From: CAWEHU01 sp963808965
GTDB lineage: Bacteria > Pseudomonadota > Alphaproteobacteria > Acetobacterales > Acetobacteraceae
NCBI GenBank assembly: GCA_963808965.1
Contig: CAWEHU010000016.1
Location: 248,001 to 312,000 of the forward strand
Length of the DNA: 64,000 nucleotides
Reading direction: 5' to 3'
Of this stretch, positions 38,004 through 48,112 are shown one piece after another. The notes below the pieces were generated by a model. It had not been told where the DNA came from. It was given only the letters and a program-made list of their open reading frames with translations, and made no database searches. Made by a program: the position numbers and the translations under genes. The stretch's first letter is position 1. Every line of letters begins with the position of its first letter.

Positions 38004-39495
38004 TCAGGTCCCTTGCTGCGATGGCGAGCCCACGGTCAGGTGCACGGTTTCGTTCGCGTACAGTGCGGACGCGACCGAGCCGTAATGCTGACCGTCGTAA
38101 TCGATGGAGTTCACGTACAGATTACGATCCGTGTCGTAGGAGCCGCCATAGGCGTCGTTCAAGAATGATACGGCGATGTCGTGCTGCCCCGGTCCAAAGT
38201 CGCCATTGAAGGTGAACGCCTGAGATTGCCCGGCGCTGGCGACCGCGGTCACAGTATTCACACCTCCGACCTGCACGCCATCGACACTCACGGTGAACTC
38301 TGGGCCGCCGTTCCACATATCGCCGCTCATGTTCAGCACGAGGGTGTCGTCTGATGCGCCGGTGGGCGAGGAGGCCGGCGATGTACTGGAAGCTGGATCT
38401 GGTGTCGCCGTCGGGGTTGCGACAGGAGTTGGATCTGGTGTCGCCGTCGGGGTTGCAACAGAAGTTGGATCTGGTGTGGCCGTCGGGGTTGCGGCAGGAG
38501 TTGGATCTGGTGTCGCCGTCGGGGCCGCGACGGGAGCCGGGTCTGAAGTATCGCTCGAGACCCAGGGCGCGGCCGCGCTGATCTGCGGAAGGCTGCTAAG
38601 GAAGTTCGTGCCCGTGACGTTGGCCGGTCCGCCTTGCACGAAGTGGGCGGCTGTTAAGCCGTAAACGGTGTTGTTGCTGACCTGGATGGTCACGTCCGCG
38701 CCCGCCTGGTAAGCCCCGTTGAAAATCCCGATCCCGCTCGATCCATCTTCGTTGATGAAGGTGTTGCCGGTGGCCGTCAGGCTAGAGCCCGCATGCCAGG
38801 GAACGACGGAGTCTATGCCATAATGAACCATGATCGGGTTCGTCGCGCCGGCGGCCTTCTCCAGCACGTTGTTCTGCAGAACGACGTTGCCGCCGGCCGG
38901 AAGGTCGATCGTGTAATTATCGGCGTTGCCGTTATCAACAATTCTACTATTGGTGATCGTCGTGTTCGCGCCGCGGCTGCGGAACTCGCTGCCATTCCCT
39001 AGCACATCGTGGATGTAGCTGTTATCCACCACGGTGGTGCCAACGTTGTTGATATAGACGTTGTGGGAGTACCCGTCGCTGCCGTTATCCGCGAATTCGG
39101 AATTTCTGATGGTGATGCTGCCGTTCGGGTCGTCGATCGCAAGCAATCCCTCTTGGTTGTCGTGAAAGTAGACATTGTCCAAGGTCAGATTGCCACCCTG
39201 ATAACGTACCTCCCGCACCGTTAGCACCGCTCACGGCCACACCCGACACTTCGATATTCTGCAGCGTCACCGTGCCCTCAGTCACGAACTGGGCCTTACC
39301 GTTGTCAGGTGAGTCGGTCGCGACGAATCGCGCCATGCCACCGACGCCTTCGATGGTGAGGTTCGTAAGCTTGCTCGGAAAATCGTTCGTATAAGTTCCG
39401 GCTTGAACCTGAATCACGTCCCCGCTGCTCGCCGCATCCACGGCTGCTGCGAGCGAGCTGAACTGCTGTGTCGGACCGACCGTAAGAGTTGCCAA
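38004..39495 (-). CDS. Beta-helix protein with a C-terminal Ca-dependent xylan-binding-like CBM (frameshifted)
   Basis: The N-terminus (ATLTVGPTQQFSSLAAAVDAA and GDVIQVQAGTYTNDFP) is the pectate-lyase-like opening of a right-handed beta-helix. Near 39230 one base must be skipped to reach GGNLTLDNVYFHDNQEGLL, after which many short strands (TITNSRIVDNGN, VVLQNNVLEKA) continue the helix. A linker of 12-residue TPTATPDPTPVA repeats leads to a C-terminal domain (TLVLNMSGDMWNGGPEFTVSVDG and GQHDIAVSFLNDAYGGSYDTDRNLYV) of the CBM36/60 xylan-binding type. No signal peptide is visible, so export may be by another route. The start is a TTG at 39495 (an ATG at 39546 is the alternative). It diverges from the eCIS genes. 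Confidence 0.7.
38395..38538 (-). repeat. Tandem 36-bp coding repeat, four units
   Basis: Four direct 36-bp units (each starting ggatctggtgt on the plus strand) encode 12-residue TPTATPDP-type linker repeats on the minus strand. Point differences separate the units. They lie in frame between the beta-helix and the carbohydrate-binding domain, so copy number could change without breaking the gene. Confidence 0.85.
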
Positions 39496-39587
39496 CTTTT
39501 CGTCCCCAATCTGTTGCCAAACGAGCAGGCGCAAGGAGCCGAGCAAGACTGCACTGTCAATTCGGAATCAGACATGCGGGCCTGATT

Positions 39588-39621
39588 CAACCGCTCGAAG
39601 AAGAGCGCTGAGCGGTTTTCT
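39588..39621 (+). terminator. Hairpin with T-rich tail in the divergent region before the eCIS operon
   Basis: ccgctc (39591-39596) pairs with gagcgg (39610-39615) across a 13-base loop, followed by ttttctt. It resembles an intrinsic terminator on the plus strand, but nothing on that strand precedes it. It may instead be a regulatory or insulating hairpin. It lies in the 414-base gap (39496-39909) between the beta-helix gene and the first eCIS gene, which shows no other clear signals. Confidence 0.35.
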
Positions 39622-39909
39622 TAGAAACGCGGCGCCTAGACAGCGCAGAGTTAGGAATGACATCCTGACGTAAGTGTTAGCGATTGTATGCGGCGCGATC
39701 CGGATCACACGGGGCAACCGGGTCTGGATCAAACGGCCATCGACGCTCTGAATGGCGCTCTTGCGGAGCGGACAATGTGGCCTCACGCAATCGGTCTCAC
39801 CCACGTCTCGCCAAAACCGGATACGGGCCGTTTCCCGGGCCGAATGGCTCATTCGCCGCGACGCGGCTCCGCGCCAGACTAGTGTGGTGAACGGAGAGCC
39901 TCGGAGCGC

Positions 39910-40266
39910 GTGCGCATCCTTCTGGCCGGAATGTCGAACATGCTGGTAAACGTCGTAACGGCTGTACTCGCCCAGATTCCCGACATGATCGTGGCCGGCT
40001 CGATACGAGACGGCGACGATATCGCGTCGCAGATCCGCGTAACACGCTCCGACGTCGTCATGATCCAGGCGACTCAGCCCGGTAACGCCGATGCTTTCCT
40101 ATCGTTGCTGCGCGAATTTCCCACCCTGAAGGTGGTTGCGGTTGCGGGGGGCGCCAGTGAAGGCTTCTTGCACGAGCTTCGGCCGCACTCGATGAGGCTG
40201 CCGGATCTATCCGCCGAGGTCCTGCAAACAGCGCTGCGCGCCGTTCCGGCGCCGAGGCCGCACTAG
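39910..40266 (+). CDS. Degenerate receiver (REC)-like protein at the head of the eCIS operon
   Basis: A 118-residue protein reads as a response-regulator receiver fold: a first strand ILLAGMSNML, helix, VAGSIRDGDDI, SDVVMIQAT, PTLKVVAVAGG and a final helix. The acidic pair and phospho-acceptor Asp are not in place: the first strand lacks the Asp pair, and strand 3 ends with Gln. It is therefore probably a pseudo-receiver that does not take phosphate. There is no DNA-binding domain. It precedes the sheath gene by 43 bases on the same strand, starting at a GTG. It may sense or switch the system, or merely be a co-inherited accessory; both are inference. Confidence 0.55.
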   Translation: MRILLAGMSNMLVNVVTAVLAQIPDMIVAGSIRDGDDIASQIRVTRSDVVMIQATQPGNADAFLSLLREFPTLKVVAVAGGASEGFLHELRPHSMRLPDLSAEVLQTALRAVPAPRPH

Positions 40267-40309
40267 ATGCTCGCGCAACGGCAACCTCTTTGATCGCGAA
40301 GGAATTGCC

Positions 40310-42550
40310 ATGGCCATCACGCCCACTTATCCAGGCGTCTATATCGAGGAGTTGCCGAGCCTCGCCCGCCCGATCGCCGGCGTCGCCACCTCCATCACCG
40401 CCTTCGTGGGCTACACGTCGCGCGGGATTGATAATCGCGCCGAGCTCATTTTGAGTTTTTCCGATTACGAGCGCCAGTTCGGTGGCATCGCGCCCGATAG
40501 CGAACTCTCCTACGCCGTGCAGCAGTTCTTCGCGAACGGCGGCTCGCAGGCTTACGTCGTGCGGGCACCCCGGGTCGACGCGAAGGGCTCATCGGTCACT
40601 TTTGATAATATCAAGTTCGCCGCACTCAGCAGCGGTGACTGGTCCGACGGCAAACTTCTCATCGACGTTGACTTCAACGGCGTCGATCGGACCAAGGCCT
40701 TCAACCTGACCGTGACCAACCTGGATGACGGGACGGTCGAGACATTCCCGTCACTCTCGGTCGAACTCGACTCTAAGCAATTACCTGGTTGGAGTCGTCA
40801 ACGACCCGGACAACGGATCGCAACTCGTCAACGCCACGGCACTCGGTGCGCTGTCGGCAATACCCGCAATTACCGGAACTGTGGGCACCACCATTACAAG
40901 CTTCGACGTTACATCGGCGATCGGCGGAACCGTCCTATCAGGTACCATCGCGCTTACCACCGGTTCCGCTTCAGTTACCGGAACCGGCACGCATTTCACG
41001 ACGGACCTGCAAGCTGGCCAGTCACTGGTATTCGGCGCCGACACAAGCCACACCGTTTATCAGATCGCCGCCGTCGCGAATGACACAAGCTTGACTCTAA
41101 CGACGCCGTACTCCGGAACGGCGGCGCCGAACTCCCCGATCACGCGCTGGAGCACGACGGCGCTGAAAGATTACGGGCTCGTCCTCTCGGTCTCGCAGCC
41201 GACCACCATACCGAAGCCCCTGCCCCTCACGATCCGCGTGTTCGCGAAGGATGGCCCTATTCCGCAAACCGTGGCGGGTCTAGCGGCGCAGCTCGAACGG
41301 ACCATCAACGCAGCGCTCGCGGTGCAATGGCCCGGCGCTTCCGTGCGTTGCAGCGTCGATACGCAGACCAGCGGCACAACCACCACCTGGGCCATCCGGA
41401 TCAATGGCCTACTGCCCAGCCTGCCAACCGCGATCCTGAGCGATGCCGGTACCTGAGCTTCGCAGCTCCCCCATCACCGCTGGGCGATGCCGCCGGGGCA
41501 CTCGGACTGAGCACGCCGGCCGTCAGCAATGTCGCCCACTACACCCTGGGCAGCGGGAATGCATTTGGCAGTCAAACCGCGTCGGTCGCGGGCAAACCCG
41601 GCAACGGACTGCCCGGGGCGACCCAGCTGATCGGCGACGAACTCGCCTTCACAGGAATCTACGCGCTACAGAAGATAGATCTTTTCAATCTCCTGAGCAT
41701 TCCGGACGCGACGCGCGCCGCTCCTGGAAATCCCTCGGTCCTGGATGCGGGCATAGCGCCAGGAGACGTGAATGCCATCTACGCGGCGGCGATCAGCCTT
41801 TGCCAGGAGAGGCGAGCTATGCTGCTGGTCGACCCGCCGCCGTTTGTCAATGACGTGAGCTCGGCGGTGGACTGGAAGACGAGCGGGCTCGGCGTTCACA
41901 ACGAGAACGGGGCCGCATTTTTTCCGCGACTGCGTCTGCCCGATCCGGCCAACAACTTCCAGCTGCGCACCTTCGCGCCCAGCGGCGTCGCTGCCGGGCT
42001 TTATGCGCGAATCGACAGCACGCGGGGAGTCTGGAAGGCACCGGCCGGAACCGAGGCCACGCTGACCGGCGTGCAAGCAGTGGTCTACAAGCTGAATGAC
42101 CTCGAAAACGGCGTGCTCAATCCGCTCGGACTGAATTGCGTCCGCGTCTTTCCGATCTACGGCCCCGTGATGTGGGGCGCGCGCACGCTGGTCGGCGCGG
42201 ACGCGGAAGGCAGCCAATGGAAATACGTACCGGTTCGGCGGCTTGCCCTCTACATAGAGGAAAGCCTGTACCGCGGAACAAAATGGGCGGTCTTCGAGCC
42301 GAATGATGAGCCGCTGTGGGCTCAGCTCCGGCTCAACATCGGATCCTTCATGCATGATCTGTTCCGCCGTGGTGCTTTCCAAGGTCAGACACCGTCCGAG
42401 GCGTACCTGGTCAAGTGCGACAAGGACACTACGACCCAGAGCGACATCGACCTTGGGATCGTGAACATCCTCGTCGGCTTCGCACCGCTGAAGCCGGCGG
42501 AATTCGTCATCATTCAGATCCAGCAGCTCGCGGGCCAATTGCAGACTTGA
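40310..42550 (+). CDS. eCIS tail sheath protein (two frameshifts)
   Basis: A sheath subunit of about 745 residues in three frames. It starts TYPGVYIEELPSLARPI and ITAFVGYTSRGI, typical of phage-type sheath N-termini. Near 40775, after VELDS, one base must be skipped to reach NYLVGVVNDPDNGSQLV. Near 41450 the frame shifts back, with a missing base, at DAGTYLSFAAPPSPLGD. The C-terminal domain has RRLALYIEESLYRGTKWAVFEPND, WAQLRLNIGSFMHDLFRRGAF and DIDLGIVNILVGFAPLKPAEFV, which locks adjacent sheath rings. It forms the contractile outer cylinder. This is the only sheath gene, unlike Afp/PVC clusters with three. An extra Ser/Thr-rich insert (about residues 170-330) may be surface-exposed. Confidence 0.93.
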
Positions 42551-42580
42551 TGCGCGCCGAGCTAACGAAAGGCCAGGTCA

Positions 42581-43099
42581 ATGGCAGAATTCACCGTTAA
42601 TCCCACTCGCTTCGACCCATACAAGAACTTCAAGTTCCGCGTCCGTTGGGATGGGCGTTACGTCGCGGGAGTTAGCAAGGTTTCCTCGTTGAAACGCACG
42701 ACGGAAGTGGTGAAACACCGCGAAGGTGGCGACCCTTCCACAAGCCGCAAATCACCCGGACGCACGGAGTACGACGCGATCACGCTCGAGCGCGGCGTGA
42801 CGCATGATCTCGAGTTCGAGAAATGGGCGAGCAAGGTGTGGCAGCTAGCCGCCGGGCTCGGCAGCGAGGTGTCGCTGGCCGATTTCCGTAAGGACATCCT
42901 CATCGACTTCTACAACGAGGCGGGCCAGCTCGCGATTTCCTACACGGTGTTCCGCTGCTGGGTCTCGGAATACCAGGCGCTCCCGGATCTCGACGCCAAC
43001 GCCAACGCCGTGGCGATCCAGCACATCAAACTCGAAAACGAGGGCTGGGCGCGCGACGTCGCCGTGGTCGAGCCCACTGAGCCGACGTTGAATCCGTAG
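42581..43099 (+). CDS. eCIS inner tube protein (T4 gp19-like)
   Basis: A 172-residue tube subunit: FDPYKNFKFRVRWDGRYVAGVSKVS, then a basic segment TTEVVKHREGGDPSTSRKSPGR, then YDAITLERGVTHDLEFEKWA. It ends with VFRCWVSEYQALPDLDANANAVAIQHIKLENEGW. This is the tube fold shared with phage tail tube proteins and Hcp. Hexamers stack inside the sheath to make the channel that carries the payload. There is no frameshift. It lies 30 bases after the sheath gene. This is the only tube-type gene next to the sheath; the later CIS-tube protein at 48109 is a baseplate adaptor. Confidence 0.94.
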   Translation: MAEFTVNPTRFDPYKNFKFRVRWDGRYVAGVSKVSSLKRTTEVVKHREGGDPSTSRKSPGRTEYDAITLERGVTHDLEFEKWASKVWQLAAGLGSEVSLADFRKDILIDFYNEAGQLAISYTVFRCWVSEYQALPDLDANANAVAIQHIKLENEGWARDVAVVEPTEPTLNP

Positions 43100-43126
43100 C
43101 CGGGCGGCATCGAAGGGTCCTCGCCG

Positions 43127-43897
43127 ATGCGTTCGCCCCCCAACCCCGAGCGATGCGGCACGGTGCGCCCGTTGGCTGGCGAGGTGCTGCTCGAAGCTTG
43201 GGAGTGCGGCAGCGTCCAGTCGCAGCCGGGGCGCGCGATCACTCTACTCATGGCCGGTTGCCCGCATCTCTCGCCCGCAGATGCAGCAGCGGTGACGCTG
43301 CCCGCCCGTGATCTGGCGCTGCTCGATCTGCGACGCCGAAGCTTCGGGGCCACGCTCGCCTTGTTCGCGGAGTGCGCAAGCTGCGGCGAGCGGCTGGAGT
43401 TCACACTGCCGGCCGACACCGCCGAGGCGGCGCTGGAGCGCGCCGCTGGGGCCGAGTCAGCGCTCTTGCACGAGGGATGCTCGTTGCGGCTGCGGCTCGC
43501 GGATACATGCGATATCGCTGCGGCGGCAGCCGAGCCGGATCTGGACGCGGCCCGGACGCTACTGCTCGACCGCTGCCTGGACGCGACCGACGCCGACGGT
43601 AATGCGATCCCGCTGGAGAAGCTGCCGGAAGCGGCGCGCGACGTCGCGCTCGCAGAGCTCGCGGCACTCCACGAACCGGCGGATCTGTCCGTCTCTCTGC
43701 TCTGTCCTGCTTGCGAGAAGCGGCAGGCGCTCGCGGTCGACCTGCCCGCCTTTCTGTGGGCCGAGGTGCGGCACGCCGCTCGCCGCCTGGTGGACGAAGT
43801 GCATGAACTGGCCTGGGCCTACGGCTGGTCGGAGCAAGCCATCCTGGCGATGAACCCACGACGCAGACAAGTCTACTTGGAGAGGGTGCGCGCGTGA
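43127..43897 (+). CDS. T4-type baseplate protein family (PF12322-like), zinc-ribbon
   Basis: A 256-residue protein with GRAITLLMAGCPHLSPADAAAVTLPARDLALLDLRRRSFG near the front. It has two CxxC pairs, ECASCGERLEF and LLCPACEKRQA, about 105 residues apart, consistent with a zinc ribbon. The C-terminus has RLVDEVHELAWAYGWSEQAILAMNPRRRQVYLE. The pattern fits the T4 baseplate protein family seen in many eCIS clusters. It is probably an assembly factor or wedge component rather than part of the shaft. It follows the tube gene by 27 bases and overlaps the next gene by four. Confidence 0.82.
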   Translation: MRSPPNPERCGTVRPLAGEVLLEAWECGSVQSQPGRAITLLMAGCPHLSPADAAAVTLPARDLALLDLRRRSFGATLALFAECASCGERLEFTLPADTAEAALERAAGAESALLHEGCSLRLRLADTCDIAAAAAEPDLDAARTLLLDRCLDATDADGNAIPLEKLPEAARDVALAELAALHEPADLSVSLLCPACEKRQALAVDLPAFLWAEVRHAARRLVDEVHELAWAYGWSEQAILAMNPRRRQVYLERVRA

Positions 43898-44619
43898 GCG
43901 ACAGCCTGACCCGGCTCGTGCTGCGCGCTCAGGGCCGGCTCCCGATAGCCGAGCCGCTGCTGCCGTCTCGCTGCGCGCCCGTCCTCGCGCCCGACCCGGA
44001 TGACACCGCCGCGGGCGAAACAACGGCCGTGCAACTGCTGCCGCGGTCTGAGCCGCAACGAGAACAGCTCGTGCCGAGGCACACTCAATCGCCGCTCAGG
44101 CTCCCAGTGACGAGCCCCTCGGTCCCAAGGCGCGCCGAACGGGAGCCGCCGCCTTCGCCGGAACCGGGTGCGATCCCACCGCCGACGCTCGAACCGATCC
44201 GCGTCACTCGGGAGACACCAGCGGCGGTGCCGCCCTCGTTCGCGCGGGAAAACCAACACGACGATACGCCTTCGGACCGGAGGGCTCCTGGGCTCCCGTC
44301 GGGACAACTGGAGCGCCCCGCACCCCGGCCCGCGTCGGACGTGCTCGCGGCCGAAACCTACACGCCGCCCCGCCCGGGCGATCGTGCGCCGGAGCTGCCT
44401 TTGCGCACCGTTCGAACCGCCCCGCAAACGGCCGTCCTCCCGCCCGCGTCGTCCGGCGTTCCGCTGCGAGCCGTGGCTCCCGAGGTACGAATCAGCATCG
44501 GAACGGTGGAGGTCCACGCCGCCCCGCCGCGGCCTTCGCCGGTCCGGCCGCCCCCGGCGCGGCGGCCCACGGTCTCGCTTGCCGATTATCTCGCTCAGCG
44601 TAGCGGCAAACGATCGTGA
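43894..44619 (+). CDS. eCIS-associated proline-rich connector protein
   Basis: A 241-residue protein of unknown function. Its ends look constrained: an N-terminal LTRLVLRAQGRLPIAEPLLPSR, and a C-terminal EVRISIGTVEVHAAPP plus LADYLAQRSGKR. The 180 residues between are low-complexity Pro/Arg/Glu. That layout, two short recognition peptides joined by a flexible tether, suggests it links two partners during assembly; this is inference. It overlaps both neighbours by four bases, so it is tightly coupled in the operon. I recall similar tethers at this position in other eCIS loci, but no domain name applies. Confidence 0.75.
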   Translation: MSDSLTRLVLRAQGRLPIAEPLLPSRCAPVLAPDPDDTAAGETTAVQLLPRSEPQREQLVPRHTQSPLRLPVTSPSVPRRAEREPPPSPEPGAIPPPTLEPIRVTRETPAAVPPSFARENQHDDTPSDRRAPGLPSGQLERPAPRPASDVLAAETYTPPRPGDRAPELPLRTVRTAPQTAVLPPASSGVPLRAVAPEVRISIGTVEVHAAPPRPSPVRPPPARRPTVSLADYLAQRSGKRS

Positions 44620-45869
44620 GCGACTTCCTCGCCGTGGCCGGCGTGACCTCGGTGCTGCGCTGGATTCTGATCGACGCGCTGACCGGCAGCGGCCTCGATA
44701 CGGTGTTCGGATCGACCCCCGGAGTCACGGCCCTGCCGCCCGACCGCATCGCCGTCGGCGATACCGAGAACCCGCAGCTCAATCTTTTCATGTATCACGT
44801 CGGGCGCAACGAGGCGTTTCGCAACGTGGATCTGCCGGAGCGGGACAGCAGCGGCAGGCTGCTCTCAAGTCCGCCGCTCGCGCTCGATTTGCATTACCTG
44901 CTCTCGGCTTATGGGCGGAACGAGTTGGACGGCGAAATCCTGCTCGGCTGGGCGATGCAGATCCTGCACGAGAATCAGATGCTGACCCGCGACATCGTGC
45001 AGAACGCGCTGATCGCGTCGCGCGGGGCACCGGGCGCGAGCACCGAGATCCAGGCGGTCGGCCTCACCACGCTGGCCAGCCAGTCCGAGCTCGTGAAAGT
45101 CACCCCGCACGCGGTCTCCACCGAGGATGTCTACAAGCTCTGGACCGCGTTTCAGGCTCGCTATCGCGCGACAGCAGGCTACATCGCGTCGGTGGTTCTC
45201 ATCCAGCGGAGCAGGGCGGCGCGCGTTGGCCTGCCGGTACAAGTGCGCAACATCCTGGTCGAGCCGCTGGACCGGCCGGTGATCGACGACATCTCGCCGG
45301 CGACGGCGACAGCGGGCACGGCGCTCACCATTCGCGGCCGCAACTTCGTTGGTGACTCCGTCGCCGACACGATGGTCAGCTTCGACGGCGGAGCGCCGGT
45401 CTTGCCCGATCTGGTGCAGAGCCAGACGGTACGCATAACCGTGCCGTCGACATTGCTGGCCGGCGTTCGGGCGGTGCAGATCGCGCGCAATATCCGGTTC
45501 GGGACACCGCCTGGTGATCCCCATGCCGGGCTGCTCTCGAATCCGGTCACGTTCAAATTGCTGCCCACGATCGAAACACCGCCGGCCAGCGTAGCGGTCG
45601 GAGCAACGCTCGCGCTCAAGATCAACCCGCCGGTCGGACGCCAGCAGCGCGCGGCCGCGCTGATCGGCAGCCAGTCCGTCGAGATCGATCCACGTCCGCT
45701 CTCCGCGCCGGCTACGCAGGATACCCTGAACTTTCCGATCCCGGCCGGCTTCACCCCGGTACCCGCGCCGGGCGCACCGCTTCGTGTGCGCATAGACGGC
45801 GCGGAAAGTCCCGTCACCTTCAACTCCTCACTCGGCCGCTACACCCCGCTCATCGTGGTGACGCCGTGA
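44616..45869 (+). CDS. DUF4255 protein with IPT/TIG-like domains (Afp16/Pvc16-type cap)
   Basis: A 417-residue protein. Residues 1-190 form a DUF4255 domain (MSDFLAVAGVTSVLRWIL, TALPPDRI, NPQLNLFMYHVGRNEAFRN, LALDLHYLLSAYG and EILLGWAMQILHENQML). A beta-sandwich follows (PVIDDISPATATAGTALTIRGRNFVG) of the IPT/TIG type, with another predicted beta-sandwich behind it. In Afp/PVC and AlgoCIS this protein caps the distal end of the tube and sets or stabilises the sheath end. The extra Ig-like domains could anchor the particle to the cell or to other partners. It overlaps the AAA gene by four bases. Confidence 0.9.
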   Translation: MSDFLAVAGVTSVLRWILIDALTGSGLDTVFGSTPGVTALPPDRIAVGDTENPQLNLFMYHVGRNEAFRNVDLPERDSSGRLLSSPPLALDLHYLLSAYGRNELDGEILLGWAMQILHENQMLTRDIVQNALIASRGAPGASTEIQAVGLTTLASQSELVKVTPHAVSTEDVYKLWTAFQARYRATAGYIASVVLIQRSRAARVGLPVQVRNILVEPLDRPVIDDISPATATAGTALTIRGRNFVGDSVADTMVSFDGGAPVLPDLVQSQTVRITVPSTLLAGVRAVQIARNIRFGTPPGDPHAGLLSNPVTFKLLPTIETPPASVAVGATLALKINPPVGRQQRAAALIGSQSVEIDPRPLSAPATQDTLNFPIPAGFTPVPAPGAPLRVRIDGAESPVTFNSSLGRYTPLIVVTP

Positions 45870-47801
45870 GAATGCAGCTGCCGGCTTGGCAGGCGACGAA
45901 TCAGGCGGCACTGGTCGCCGCGCTGCGGCCGGTGTACGCGGCCCTCTGTCGTGTGGCCGGACGGGACTCTCCGGAAGAGGAGCCCGCACCGGACCCGGCA
46001 GCCGCCAACTCAACTTCAGCACTCGACGTGTTGTGTGCCTTGTTCGGCCTGACGGCCTTCGAGCGCGACCTTCTGCTATTGTGCGCCGGAGTGGAATTGG
46101 AGGGCCGCTTCGCCGAGATCTGCGCGCTCGCACACCGCGAACTCGAAACGGACCTCGCCTACATTTGGCTTGGCATTGGCGGCCCTGCCCGGCGCGCATT
46201 GGAGCGCGCTCACACGAGACCGGCCGCTCCGCTACTGGCGCATGCTCGAAGTGCTGCCGGGCGAGACGCTGGCCGGCAGTCCGCTCCGGATCGATGAGCG
46301 AATTCTGCACTGCCTCGCCGGCGTGGAGTGCGTGGACGAACGGCTGGAGGGTATCGTGTTCCCGCTGGCCGGTCCCGCCGCTCTGCCATCCTGGCTGACG
46401 GACGCGGCCCAGGCCGGGGCGCGTGCTGTCCAGGCCGGCGAGCATGTCGCCCTGACCGGGCGGTCCGCGTCCGACCGCGAACTGGTCGCGACCGCGGCCC
46501 TGTCCGCCGCCGGCCTCAGCCCGTTCCGGCTGCGCGCCTCTGATATCCCCGGTCATCCGGCCGAGCGGGAGTCGCTGGCCCGATCCTGGAATCGCGAGGC
46601 GCTGCTCGTTGCCGGAGGTCTCTATCTCCAGACGGACGCGGCGGAGCCGGGCGGCGATACGGCGCGGCTGACTCCCGCCTTCCTGGCGCGCGTTCGCAGC
46701 CCCGTCGCGGTCGACGCCGGTGAAACGGGAGGGTCGGACGGCCTGACCGCGGTGCGCATCGCGTTGCCCGAACCATCCGCCGCGGAACGCCGGCAGGCAT
46801 GGGCGACCAGTCTCGGTCCAGCAGCCGGGCGCATGAATGGCGCGCTGGATGCGATCGCCGACCAGTTCCGGCTCGACACGCCCTCCATTCGTTCGGCCAG
46901 TGCGGCCTTGCGCCAACTCGCGACCGAGCGCGAGGGCGAGGCGCTGGGACGTGAAGCTTGGCGCGTCTGCCGCGAACACGCACGGCGCTCGATGCAGCAA
47001 TCGGCACGAAGGATCGAACCCAAGGCGGATTGGGACAGCCTGGTTCTGCCCGAAGCGCAGATGCGCATCCTGCGCCAGATCGCGATCCACCTGCGCCAGC
47101 GGGCGACCGTGCATGAAACGTGGGGCTTCGCCGCGAAGTATTCGCGCGGTCTCGGCCTGACCGCTCTCTTCTCGGGAGCAAGCGGCACCGGCAAGACGAT
47201 GGCGGCGGAAGTCTTGGCGCACGCACTCGATCTCGACGTTTACCAGATCGACCTGGCCGGGCTCGTGAGCAAATACATCGGTGAAACCGAGAAGAACCTG
47301 AAGCGGGTGTTCGACGCAGCCGAGGATAGCGGCGCGATTCTGCTGTTCGATGAGGCGGATGCGCTGTTCGGCAAACGCACCGAGGTCAGGGACAGCCACG
47401 ATCGTTACGCCAACCTGGAAGTCAGCTACCTGCTGCAACGGATGGAGGCGTATCGCGGCCTCGCCATTCTGACAACCAATATGCGTCAGGCGATCGACGC
47501 GGCGTTCCTGCGCCGCATCCGTTTCGTGATCGAGTTCCCGTTCCCGGACGCCGCGCACCGGGCGCGCATCTGGCAGAACGTGTTCCCGGCGAGCACGCCG
47601 ATTTCCGGGCTGGATCCGGAACGGCTCGGCCGCCTGAACGTCACCGGCGGCATCATCCGCAACATCGCCACGCACGCCGCCTTTTTGGCCGCTCACGATG
47701 CGGGACCGGTGCGCATGTCGCACGTACGGGAAGCGACCCGCACCGAGTACGCGAAGCTTGAGCGGCCGTTCGGCAGCATCGAAACGAGTGTCTGGCAATG
47801 A
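45866..47801 (+). CDS. eCIS AAA+ ATPase (Afp15/Pvc15-type), frameshifted
   Basis: About 644 residues. The N-terminal domain has ALDVLCALFGLTAFERDLLLLCAG. Near 46162, after ETDLA, one base must be skipped to reach TFGLALAALPGAHWSALT. The AAA core then shows Walker A GASGTGKTMAAEVLA, the loop VSKYIGETEKNLKRVFD, Walker B ILLFDEADALFGKR, sensor 1 LAILTTNM and the arginine finger AFLRRIRF. This ATPase is one of the most conserved eCIS genes and is thought to help assembly or cargo loading. It is not a ClpV-type sheath recycler. The next gene overlaps by four bases. Confidence 0.93.
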
Positions 47802-48112
47802 GCCCGCGAACACCGTCCCGGAGAGGCCGGCGCTTCATCCCTGCCGTATCGTCGGGCGCGGAGGTGCAGGTGCGCATCGAACGCCTGCTGCTGCACGGCG
47901 TCACGCAAGCGGAGGCGGGTCAGATCGCGCAGGCGCTGGCGTCGGAGCTCTCCCGCCTCGTCGCGGAACCCGCGCAGGTGTTCGCGTCTGTGAGTGCGCC
48001 GCGTGCGCCGCTCGTACATTTCCAGGCAGCGGAGGGGCCGGAGCGCATCGGCCGCGCCGCTGCCGCCGCGCTCTGGTCGGGCGTGCAGAAGACCCAAGGA
48101 GCGCGCTCATGA
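47798..48112 (+). CDS. Small eCIS-associated protein of unknown function
   Basis: A 104-residue protein. The N-terminus is basic (SPRTPSRRGRRFIP), followed by VQVRIERLLLHGVTQAEAGQIAQALASELSRLVAEPAQVF, likely two helices. The C-terminus is ERIGRAAAAALWSGVQ. No named domain is recognised. It overlaps both the AAA gene and the following CIS-tube gene by four bases. Its consistent position directly after the ATPase suggests a partner of the ATPase or of the baseplate; this is inference. Confidence 0.72.
   Translation: MSPRTPSRRGRRFIPAVSSGAEVQVRIERLLLHGVTQAEAGQIAQALASELSRLVAEPAQVFASVSAPRAPLVHFQAAEGPERIGRAAAAALWSGVQKTQGARS

Noticed and set aside
38395..38538. Regular 36-bp repeats that could suggest a CRISPR array
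   Set aside because: The units are directly adjacent with no spacers, vary by codon-level changes, and encode an in-frame TPTATPDP linker in a real gene.
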